DNA of 32,080 nucleotides from an uncultured Prevotella sp. (GTDB taxonomy: Bacteria > Bacteroidota > Bacteroidia > Bacteroidales > Bacteroidaceae), in NCBI GenBank assembly GCA_900316565.1, contig ONDK01000044.1, forward strand, positions 1 through 32,080. The letters are read 5' to 3'. Positions 16,367 through 22,977 of the stretch are shown piece by piece; positions within the stretch are counted from its first letter, which is position 1; each line of letters opens with the position of its first letter. The notes beneath the pieces are model-generated. The model saw nothing but the letters and a program-made list of their open reading frames with translations, was not told where the DNA came from and made no database searches. The position numbers and the translations under genes were made by a program.

Positions 16367-16752
16367 GTGTAGGGTTAGGGGCCGTCCGTTAACAAACGCA
16401 TAGTGATTAATCCGGCTGCAGGGGCGGCCCTCGTGGCCGTCCGTTAACAAACGCATAGTGATATATTACGGACGGCCACTAGGGCCGCACCCTGCAGTCG
16501 TACGACACCATCGCGACCTTTGCGCCTTGGCGAGAGATTTTGCGGTGAGTGCGTACCCAATTTAATCCGGCTGCAGGGGCGGCTAGGTAGGGTTAGGGGC
16601 CGTCCGTTAAAACGCATAGTGATATATGACGGACGGCCACTAGGGCCGCACCCTGCAGTCGTAAGACACCTTTGCAACCTTTGCGCCTTGGCGAGAGATT
16701 TTTGCGGTGAGTGCGTACCCAATCTAATCCAACTGCAGGCGCGGCTAGGTAG
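16367..16752. repeat. tandem REPIN-like GGACGGCC units
   Basis: Two units with a 161-bp period (CGGACGGCC starts at 16469 and 16630), plus a partial one on the left. Each unit has inverted ends. One arm reads CGGACGGCC...GGCCGCACCCTGCAG. The other reads CTGCAGGGGCGGC...GGTTAGGGGCCGTCCG, which is its inverted partner. The middle contains CCTTTGCGCCTTGGCGAGAG and GTGAGTGCGTACCCAAT. Units are separated by ACGCATAGTGATATAT. The layout of two inverted palindromic arms around a spacer resembles REPIN/MITE-type repeats. Apparent ORFs here only read through the repeats. Confidence 0.75.
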
Positions 16753-16847
16753 TGTCCTACCATATTTACGTCCATAATAGGCTTAATTCAAATTCCAAAG
16801 TTTCTTAATAACGCGAATTTTAAGGAATATAAGCGACTTATGCCAAT

Positions 16848-16904
16848 GTAGGGGTGGGGTTCCGCAGCACCGGTTATATCGGATTCCGCAGAGTAATCGT
16901 GGGT
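16848..16904. repeat. GTAGGGG...CCGCAGCACC intergenic repeat
   Basis: GTAGGGGTGGGGTTCCGCAG, then a CACC...TTATAT stretch and ATTCCGCAGAG. It resembles 31427-31471 (GGTAGGGCTGGGTTCCACAG, then CACCTATTACAT...TCGCAGA). The right part, ATTCCGCAGAGTAATC, also occurs at about 16278-16293, right at the edge of the dipeptidase fragment. Confidence 0.55.
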
Positions 16905-17119
16905 TGGATTTGTAGTATATAGGGGTACGGTTCGTTCACAACCCTCATTTTCATGTAGTTATGTTTTTTTATTAAGATGTTTCTGCCTAACTTTGCAGCG
17001 TCAAGCAACAATTTGTGAGAACAGATGAGGCTATAAAGTTTCGCAGATTTGGGTTATGTTATTAAATTAGGCTGTCAAGAATTTAGTCAGCTTTTATACT
17101 CATAATAGCTCGGCAAGTT

Positions 17120-17324
17120 CAACATAGCTGACCCTCATGCACCATGGCAAAAAGGTGGTATCTAAAACACGAACGGACTCATAAGGCAATACATACCAAA
17201 TGGTACTGATTTTAAGGACGCAAGTCAACAAAAAATTAAGATGATACAAAGAAGAATTAACACAAGGCCAAGGGAAAAATTAAATTTCCTCACTCCTGAT
17301 GAAGTCGTTTGCAAAAAAAATTAG
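17120..17324 (+). pseudogene. C-terminal remnant of an IS30-family (IS4351-like) transposase
   Basis: One plus-strand frame reads ADPHAPWQKGGI, a TAA stop (17163-17165) in the place of the usual Glu, then NTNGLIRQYIPNGTDF, SQQKIKMIQRRINTRPREKL and NFLTPDEVV, ending in TAG at 17322. These are the last conserved blocks of IS30-family transposases, including the 'ENTNGLIRQYxPKGTDF' and 'LNxRPRxxLxxxTPxEV' motifs. The N-terminal two thirds are absent. It is a decayed IS end sitting inside the leader of the next gene. Confidence 0.88.
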
Positions 17325-17332
17325 TATATTTG
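17325..17332 (+). promoter_or_regulatory. candidate -7 box for the 796-aa gene
   Basis: TATATTTG fits the TAnnTTTG consensus, is followed by CACATG, and directly abuts the stop of the IS30 remnant. The spacing to the nearest TTTG (17308-17311) is only 13 nt, shorter than normal. A second candidate is TAACTTTG at 16988-16995, upstream of the IS remnant. Which one is used cannot be read from sequence. Confidence 0.4.
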
Positions 17333-17358
17333 CACATGCTAATTGAGACTCCGCCCTC

Positions 17359-17407
17359 TTGATTTACGGGAATTTATTCTTAACATATACAAACATATTT
17401 CATTGAT
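17359..17407 (+). repeat. duplicated leader of the 796-aa gene
   Basis: TTGATTTAC, AATTTATTCTTAACATATA, AAACATATTTCAT run up to the ATG at 17408. An almost identical stretch lies at 32029-32080 at the right edge of the window. The left part of the same leader (AGGCTGTCAAGAATTTAGTC at 17069-17088 and on to 17110) is separated from it by the IS30 remnant. Confidence 0.75.
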
Positions 17408-19798
17408 ATGAGTATCAAAAAGCTTCTTATGATGACATTGCTCAGCCTTTGCTGGGTTTCTGTCTTCGCTGAGGACGATACCAACGTTCTCTTCAAATGG
17501 ACGGCGGCTGCGTCAACCAACAACGAGACGTTGAAGGTCTGGTCGCTACAAAACGAAGGATCTGGCTCACCTCAATATTCTTGGGTATCGTCAGCAACCA
17601 CAGATAACGGTTTTGTCATTGACAACACCGAGGGATATTATTTCTCTACGGGTAAGTGGGAACGCATGATGATGATCGACAAAGCCTCTTTCCAAGCATC
17701 GACGATATTAGCTTTACAGAAAAAATACGACGATCTAACCGTTGCCGTGACGGTCAATTATCTCCGAGACGGCAACCAAACTGATAGCGATCCAGCGCAA
17801 ATCTCACTGAAATACTACAATAGTAAAGAAAGCAAATGGGAGGGCTTCTGTGATTTCGGTGATGGCAAAGACTATAAGTCGCTGACAAGCGACGGTTCCG
17901 TCACTCTCACAATCACCAAGAACCTCGTAGCCAAGCACACCATGGCTGTTGAGGGCAAGCATCTCAAGATTAAGTCTGTCATCATCTCTTATTTCTCAAA
18001 GACACTCGCCAAAGAGCGCAATGCGCAATATCTGAACGGTAAGACTTATGAGGACGCAGGCATTAATCCTTATTATATAGCCAGCTGGTATCAGAAAGAA
18101 AGCACCAACCCGATCAGCTTCTCTTTAGTCAAAGACAAGGTGGAGTTAGGTGACGTGATGCGCGTGTGCTTCCGTGGTACTGTCGAGGACTCCTATGCTT
18201 TCCTCAAGGACTGGACCAACAGCAATGAGATTATGACCGGTTCGGATAAGTTCAGCATTAACGGCTGGAAGTATATGGACATCACTGTCAACCAAAAGCT
18301 CAAGGATCTTATCGATAATGACAATTTGTGGATTGGAGGCAACAACTACACGATCTCAGGCATTTACTTCCTCCATGATAAAAAGAGCTACGAGGACTGG
18401 AAAGACCGCGAGTCTGAGGCAAGATCCACCTATAAGCCCTCTGACGCTGAGAAGACGCTGACAGACTGGAAAAGCTTTACGGTCGACGGTAATTACTTCA
18501 CCTATAAAGATGGTATGGAAAGCAACGGTAAAATCGACAACACCAAGAATGCTATCATCCGCATCAACTATACCACGAACGGTGATGGGGCGCAGATTGC
18601 CGTCAAAGATAATGGGAGCAATACCGACGGCTCATACGGTTCCTATTCACGAAACCGCCAAGAGGAGAAAAGCGGGAGTTACATCTATTACGATTACTTC
18701 GATCTCACCTCTGGTACTGGTAACTTCGACATTGTGTTCAGTGACGCCATCACAAAATTTAAGAAAAACGAATCATCAGGCAAAAATGAGCCTGTAATCG
18801 GCTCCGACGGACAGATGACAGGTATGATGTCGAAAATCCAACGCGACGGAATTCTTGTCAGTGGCAAAAACGTAACGATCAACTCGGTATCGATTATCCC
18901 TACGCAGGTTGCCAAATATGTCAGTGGTTGCGCAGTCATCAACCATAAACTCTCGGCAAGTTACTACAAGCCCATCTCACTGTCGTGCAACATGGACGAT
19001 CCGGAAACCATCAAGAAAGTCTTCGGCACCGACAACGTCTATGAGTTGGGAACCACAAAGGTGAAGAAAGAGTCGAACTCCACAGGAGGACATGACTATC
19101 ATATCTATATCCATTTCAAGAAGGCTACGTCCATTCGCGCTAACTATCCTTACATCATCAAGCTCGATGGCAGGGACGAGTCGACATTCACCTATGATGG
19201 TGTCAAGGCCAACACACGCGACTACACTACATACACGTTCTATACGCCTGCCTTTACCTATGATGAAAGCATAACAAACGAAGATAAGGCTAAGTTTGAG
19301 AAATATCTGAAGGACCAGCAGATGCTGTTTATCTCCACGGCTCCGGTCATCAAAATGAAGACCAGCAGTGTGGGCGAGGTGGAAGTGATAACCGGTGTGG
19401 ACGACTATACAAAGCTCAACACCTACAATAGAAGCACGGGCGGTAAATGCGACTATTACTTCTATAAAGGTGTTCTCTATCCCAATATGCAGGACAGAAG
19501 CATCAAGTCTGGACTCGCATACATCCAGCTTACAGAAAAGCTGAAGAAGGTCTTCGACAATCCGAAAGTGGTCTTTGGTGAGACACAAGCCAAGAGCGGC
19601 GCATTTTACTCGTTTGTCTTTGACGACGACAACACTGTGACAGGCATCAGCTCTCTACCAGCATGTAACCCCAGACGTGCCAACGTCAACGGTGTCTATA
19701 ACCTCAATGGTCAGCGCGTCACTGCTTCGGCAGATGAATTGCAGCACCTGCCCGCCGGTATCTATATCGTCAACGGGCATAAGCTCGTCGTCAGATAA
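17408..19798 (+). CDS. secreted multi-module protein of unknown function (796 aa)
   Basis: I do not recognise a named family. The protein starts with a signal peptide (about 1-21) and ends in YNLNGQR...LPAGIYIVNGHKLVVR, a T9SS-like tail, so it should be exported and probably surface-attached. Between these lie three beta-rich stretches, each closing with a related signature: VEGKHLKIKSVII (182-194), WIGGNNYTISGIY (308-320) and VSGKNVTINSVSI (484-496). The same signature closes the accessory modules of the GH5 and GH26 mannanases, which suggests a shared glycan-binding-like fold. Residues about 500-740 have no recognised domain. Codon use looks more A/T-rich by eye than in the flanking dipeptidase or HTCS genes. 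The start is the ATG directly after the duplicated leader. The 75-aa gene follows 32 nt downstream. No catalytic motif was seen. Confidence 0.8.
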   Translation: MSIKKLLMMTLLSLCWVSVFAEDDTNVLFKWTAAASTNNETLKVWSLQNEGSGSPQYSWVSSATTDNGFVIDNTEGYYFSTGKWERMMMIDKASFQASTILALQKKYDDLTVAVTVNYLRDGNQTDSDPAQISLKYYNSKESKWEGFCDFGDGKDYKSLTSDGSVTLTITKNLVAKHTMAVEGKHLKIKSVIISYFSKTLAKERNAQYLNGKTYEDAGINPYYIASWYQKESTNPISFSLVKDKVELGDVMRVCFRGTVEDSYAFLKDWTNSNEIMTGSDKFSINGWKYMDITVNQKLKDLIDNDNLWIGGNNYTISGIYFLHDKKSYEDWKDRESEARSTYKPSDAEKTLTDWKSFTVDGNYFTYKDGMESNGKIDNTKNAIIRINYTTNGDGAQIAVKDNGSNTDGSYGSYSRNRQEEKSGSYIYYDYFDLTSGTGNFDIVFSDAITKFKKNESSGKNEPVIGSDGQMTGMMSKIQRDGILVSGKNVTINSVSIIPTQVAKYVSGCAVINHKLSASYYKPISLSCNMDDPETIKKVFGTDNVYELGTTKVKKESNSTGGHDYHIYIHFKKATSIRANYPYIIKLDGRDESTFTYDGVKANTRDYTTYTFYTPAFTYDESITNEDKAKFEKYLKDQQMLFISTAPVIKMKTSSVGEVEVITGVDDYTKLNTYNRSTGGKCDYYFYKGVLYPNMQDRSIKSGLAYIQLTEKLKKVFDNPKVVFGETQAKSGAFYSFVFDDDNTVTGISSLPACNPRRANVNGVYNLNGQRVTASADELQHLPAGIYIVNGHKLVVR

Positions 19799-19830
19799 CA
19801 TTATCCCTTCAACATTAAAGGTCATACAAA

Positions 19831-20058
19831 ATGAAGAAATATATAATACCAGAAACCACCATAATCCATGTAAATCCGTCTCCGCTGCTTACGGGATCAC
19901 CAAAGAATAACAATAATATAAGTGTCGTCGTAGATGAGAGCACTTCCGGCGGTCCAACCATAACAGTATCCACCGAAGACAATTCCGGCGCAGGCTCCAT
20001 CATTGACGATGCAAAAGCCTGGAAAGGTGGTTTCAGCGCATGGGAAGAGGACAACTAA
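19831..20058 (+). CDS. small protein, MKK-LLTGS family (75 aa)
   Basis: Unknown function. It begins MKKYIIPETTIIHV, reaches LLTGS at about residues 19-23, then has a polar Asn/Ser/Thr/Gly/Asp-rich middle and ends SAWEEDN. The 80-aa protein at 26131-26373 has the same plan and the same position directly behind a large secreted protein. The N-terminal part is hydrophobic but lacks a classical signal peptide core, and 'LLTGS' could be a processing site; both points are inference. The gene lies 32 nt downstream of the 796-aa gene on the same strand and is closed by a strong terminator 4 nt after its stop, so the two genes are probably one transcript. Confidence 0.8.
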   Translation: MKKYIIPETTIIHVNPSPLLTGSPKNNNNISVVVDESTSGGPTITVSTEDNSGAGSIIDDAKAWKGGFSAWEEDN

Positions 20059-20061
20059 ACT

Positions 20062-20115
20062 AAAGTAAAAAAATAAGGGAACGAGTTTTCACTCATTCCC
20101 TTATTTTTTTACTTT
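20062..20115. terminator. strong bidirectional intrinsic terminator
   Basis: A 25-bp stem (AAAGTAAAAAAATAAGGGAA plus CGAGT against ACTCATTCCC plus TTATTTTTTTACTTT, one mismatch) has a 4-nt loop and A/T-rich outer arms giving a T7 run on the plus strand. It ends the 796-aa/75-aa transcript and, read from the other side, could also act on the dipeptidase transcript. Confidence 0.9.
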
Positions 20116-20130
20116 TATGTCATTGCTGCA

Positions 20131-20334
20131 ATTAAAGCCAAAGACCTATTATTATTGTAAATTTAACACCAATGCAGGGCACAGACCGTGGTCCGTGCCC
20201 TGCAACGAATTATATTCTTACGCGCACTGCGAAAGTCTTATCTCACGCGACAAAGGGTTTATGCCCCGTGGAAGAGATATTCCTTCTGTATGTCGGCGGT
20301 GAGGCGAGTGAAGAGACGGTTCTCCAGGTCGTGG
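20131..20334. repeat. direct repeat, right copy (includes the true dipeptidase 3' end)
   Basis: Same-orientation match to 16077-16278. It contains the hairpin GCAGGGCAC.GACC-GT-GGTC.GTGCCCTGC at 20174-20203, which lies 55 nt after the dipeptidase stop and may be its terminator, and the last 25 codons of the intact gene. See the left copy for the shared blocks. Confidence 0.8.
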
Positions 20335-21728
20335 GCCACATCAAGGGCATGGCTCAGCGTACGGTCGGAGAAGTCCTGCAGGAGGTCGTGGGCCGCCATG
20401 GGGTGTCCCGACTTTACCAGTCCTACATAGTCCTCCTCCATCTCCTTCTGTCTTTGGTCGTTCTCCTTCTCCAGATAAGCGTATGTCTCCTTGATGATTG
20501 GCGCATAGGCGTTGTAGTTGACCATGCCGAGAGCCATCACCTTACGGAAGGTCCAGTAGGCGGAGTTGTCGGAGCACTTCTCGTCACCGAGGTAGTAAGC
20601 CTCCGGGAACTTATGCACTCCCTGATACAGTGGCAGGAAGACACCGAGGTCGGCCATGCCCTCAGCGACGTATGTGAGACATCCTATCTCCTTCGGCAGC
20701 CATGGCCTGTTCTGCAGGATATGCGTCTGCGTGGTACGGAAGATGCTCACCGGACGGTAAGGCTCCTTGCCGTTGCAGTGCAGATACGGGTCATGGTCCG
20801 TACCGTCGTAATGGAAGCGGAAGGCACGGCGCAGGTCGGCGATGGACAGCTTGTGGTCGGCCTCAGCATAGACGGGGAACGTATTCTTCGTAACGTCGTT
20901 CTTCAGCGCCGGCGAGAACATCCCCTGCAGTCCCCACACACGGGGATAGTTGTATGTGGTGTCGGCGATGTCGTCCTTGGAATAAGCCTCATGGAAGTCG
21001 AACGGTCCTTTCTTCGGGTCGTAGAGTCCGTTTTTCTCTGCAAACTCTATAAGGTCGGCCGAGGCAAGGAAGTTCTCCTTGTCGTTGGGGTCGTACTTCC
21101 TGTAACGGCTCTGGTTGCCGGTGACGAAATACTTGTCGGCAGGCATGCGGCAGGCCAGCCAGCGATGTCCTCCGGCATTCTCCAGATACCATATCTCCTT
21201 ATCATCGATAAATCCTATGCCGAAACCTTCTGCAGAGCCGTATTTCTCTATCATCGCTCCGAGCCGCTCCACACCCTCGCGGGCCGTGGTGATATACGGC
21301 AGCACGGTGTTGTAGGTGCAGCATTCCGACAGTCCGTTCTCCACATACGGGTCGGCTTTCAGTGCTTCCGGCGAGGAGAAGATGGTCTCCGTGGAGCTCT
21401 CTCCCACCCCGGCGGTGTTCCATCCGGCGCTACCCCACTCGTTATGGTACTGGTAGTCCGGCAGCCCGGTATATCCAAGGGCCTTCTTCGGCAGCGGGCA
21501 GCGGAAAGGACTGTCTGCAGCGACAAACTCCTCCGGTCCGTTCTCTGTATCCTCACAGACAATAAAGTTCTTCGTTCTCAGAGCGTCGAAATCCTCTGAT
21601 CGGGCCAGGATGCGCGAGCCGTCAGCGGTCTGCTGTTCACCAACGATGATGGTGGTGCACTGTGTAGCCTTCCTCCCCTCACCGTCAGCGGGACGATTGA
21701 TGTTTGATTTGTTGTGTTGTTTTTCCAT
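20259..21728 (-). CDS. C69-family dipeptidase (PepD-like)
   Basis: Ntn-hydrolase dipeptidase that splits dipeptides with broad specificity. The 489-residue length fits the family. The catalytic cysteine is Cys24 in QCTTIIVGE; in this family it becomes the N-terminal nucleophile after removal of the preceding residues. Here about 23 polar residues precede the Cys, longer than the very short leader of many PepD enzymes, and no alternative ATG lies closer. Downstream blocks such as ILARSED, YTGLPDYQYHNEWG and NTAGVGESSTET are typical. No signal peptide was seen, so a cytoplasmic location is likely. It lies 102 nt behind the butyrate kinase gene on the same strand and may be cotranscribed. Its last 25 codons are duplicated at 16202-16278. 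Confidence 0.92.
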   Translation of the reverse strand: MEKQHNKSNINRPADGEGRKATQCTTIIVGEQQTADGSRILARSEDFDALRTKNFIVCEDTENGPEEFVAADSPFRCPLPKKALGYTGLPDYQYHNEWGSAGWNTAGVGESSTETIFSSPEALKADPYVENGLSECCTYNTVLPYITTAREGVERLGAMIEKYGSAEGFGIGFIDDKEIWYLENAGGHRWLACRMPADKYFVTGNQSRYRKYDPNDKENFLASADLIEFAEKNGLYDPKKGPFDFHEAYSKDDIADTTYNYPRVWGLQGMFSPALKNDVTKNTFPVYAEADHKLSIADLRRAFRFHYDGTDHDPYLHCNGKEPYRPVSIFRTTQTHILQNRPWLPKEIGCLTYVAEGMADLGVFLPLYQGVHKFPEAYYLGDEKCSDNSAYWTFRKVMALGMVNYNAYAPIIKETYAYLEKENDQRQKEMEEDYVGLVKSGHPMAAHDLLQDFSDRTLSHALDVAHDLENRLFTRLTADIQKEYLFHGA

Positions 21729-21830
21729 AATAAATATGTATTTAAATATAAAGTTTCTTACTGTTCCAGTTCCGGAGTTTTTATCCGTTTGCAGGGCGCG
21801 GCTGATACACTTGCGAAACCAGTATTCTCC

Positions 21831-22877
21831 TTACTCTCCCAACGCCCTCTCGGCGTTCTGCGCCAATGCGAGCATCTCGTCCTGTCCCGGATACACGACG
21901 ACGGGAGCCAGGAACGCCACCCTGTCGGTGATGCCACTGACGACATACTTTGAGAACGCTATGCCTCCCGTGAGGATTATCGCGTCGACCTTCCCACAGA
22001 GCACGGCACCCTCGGCGGCAATCCATTTCGCCGTATGCCATATCATAGCGTCGGTAAGGAGCTTGGCCTGCTTGTCGCCACTGTTGATGCGACGCTCTAT
22101 CTCCCGCATGTCGTTGGTGCCGAGGTAGGCCATGAGTCCGCCGTTGCCGGCGATGAGGTTCATGATGTCGCGTTCCGTGTAGCGTCCGGAGAAGCAGAGC
22201 CTTACGAGGTCGGCGGCAGGCAACGACCCGGAGCGTTCCGTAGAGAACGGACCCTCGCCGTCAAGGGCATTGTTCACGTCGACAGCACGGCCGTGGTCAT
22301 GGGCAGCGACGGAGATGCCACCACCGAGATGACAGACTATGAGGTTCACGGCCTCATAGGTCGTGGCATGCTCAGCGGCATAGCGGCGTGCCACCGCCTT
22401 CTGGTTCAGCGCATGCCATAAGGCGTCGCGCCGTATCTGCGGCAGTCCGGTGATATGTGCCTCCGGAGCCATCTCGTCGACGGTGCCGGGGTCGGCGGTC
22501 AGCGCAGGACAGGGCGGCTCGGCCATAAGGGCGATGTCGCGTGCCATGGCGCAGGCAATGTCGGTAACATGGACGTGCTTTGCCTTCCGCGCCTCCTCTA
22601 TCATCCCGTCGGTGACAGGATAACAGCCGCTGGACACCGGCCGCGCGAGGCAGCCGCGTCCTATGACGGCATCGAGTTGACGTGGTATGTTGTGCCTCAC
22701 CAGCTCATCCACGACAAGCTGCCTGCGGAAAGGCTCCTGCTCCCATACGCTGCCGAAGCGCGCCAGCTCGTCAGGCGTATGCCTGATGTCGCTCTCAAAG
22801 ACTGGATGGAGGTTCTCGAAGACGGCTATCTTCGTTGAGGTGGAACCGGGATTGATGGCTAATATTCTATGACCCAT
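21831..22877 (-). CDS. buk: butyrate kinase
   Basis: Interconverts butyryl phosphate and ADP with butyrate and ATP; a member of the acetate/butyrate kinase (ASKHA) family. The N-terminal phosphate loop ILAINPGSTSTKIAVFEN and the later blocks CHLGGGISVAAHDHGRAVD, FSTERSGSLP and ILTGGIAFSKYV are all present. I place the start at the ATG at 22877 (protein MGHRILAINPG, 348 aa, the usual length). The frame stays open for 40 more codons upstream, but those encode a Phe/Tyr-rich stretch unlike the family and overlap the divergent phosphatase promoter. Unusually, no phosphate butyryltransferase gene (ptb) is next to it. Branched-chain acyl phosphates are a possible alternative substrate. Dipeptidase follows downstream. 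Confidence 0.93.
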   Translation of the reverse strand: MGHRILAINPGSTSTKIAVFENLHPVFESDIRHTPDELARFGSVWEQEPFRRQLVVDELVRHNIPRQLDAVIGRGCLARPVSSGCYPVTDGMIEEARKAKHVHVTDIACAMARDIALMAEPPCPALTADPGTVDEMAPEAHITGLPQIRRDALWHALNQKAVARRYAAEHATTYEAVNLIVCHLGGGISVAAHDHGRAVDVNNALDGEGPFSTERSGSLPAADLVRLCFSGRYTERDIMNLIAGNGGLMAYLGTNDMREIERRINSGDKQAKLLTDAMIWHTAKWIAAEGAVLCGKVDAIILTGGIAFSKYVVSGITDRVAFLAPVVVYPGQDEMLALAQNAERALGE

Positions 22878-22962
22878 AGACACAAGATATATAATGTATA
22901 AGTAACCGAATGCGAAATTACAAAAATTATGTCTAAACACAATCGTTTTCATAAAAAATTTA

Positions 22963-22970
22963 TAACTTTG
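22963..22970 (+). promoter_or_regulatory. -7 box for the alkaline phosphatase gene
   Basis: TAACTTTG fits TAnnTTTG and ends only 7 nt before the ATG at 22978. Transcription starting there would give an almost leaderless mRNA. The upstream A/T-rich stretch (TTTTC at 22946-22950) does not supply a well-spaced -33 box. Confidence 0.5.
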
Positions 22971-22977
22971 CAGTGTT

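Larger units (their letters stand above)
15024..17407. other. 2.4-kb gene-free, repeat-rich region between divergent genes
   Basis: I find no intact gene. From left to right it contains the operon promoter and a copy of the GTAAGGCTTAC element (15313-15560). TGTCTGAC/GTCAGACA arms lie near 15610-15641, and a dense hairpin cluster at 15815-15937. A direct repeat carrying a dipeptidase 3' end follows (16077-16278), then tandem GGACGGCC units (16367-16752), a GTAGGGG/CCGCAGAG element (16848-16904), an IS30 transposase tail (17120-17324) and the duplicated leader of the 796-aa gene. Details are in the separate entries. Confidence 0.7.

Noticed and set aside
16367-16752. CRISPR-like array
   Set aside because: The repeated unit is 161 bp with inverted arms, there are only two to three units, no unique spacers of regular length and no cas genes.
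16444-16775. Open frames of 85-92 aa within the GGACGGCC units
   Set aside because: They read through tandem repeats, occur on both strands and repeat their own sequence with the DNA period.
20172-21599. 475-aa open frame antisense to the dipeptidase gene
   Set aside because: The opposite strand encodes an intact, well-conserved C69 enzyme; this frame shows no family motif and starts in repeat sequence.
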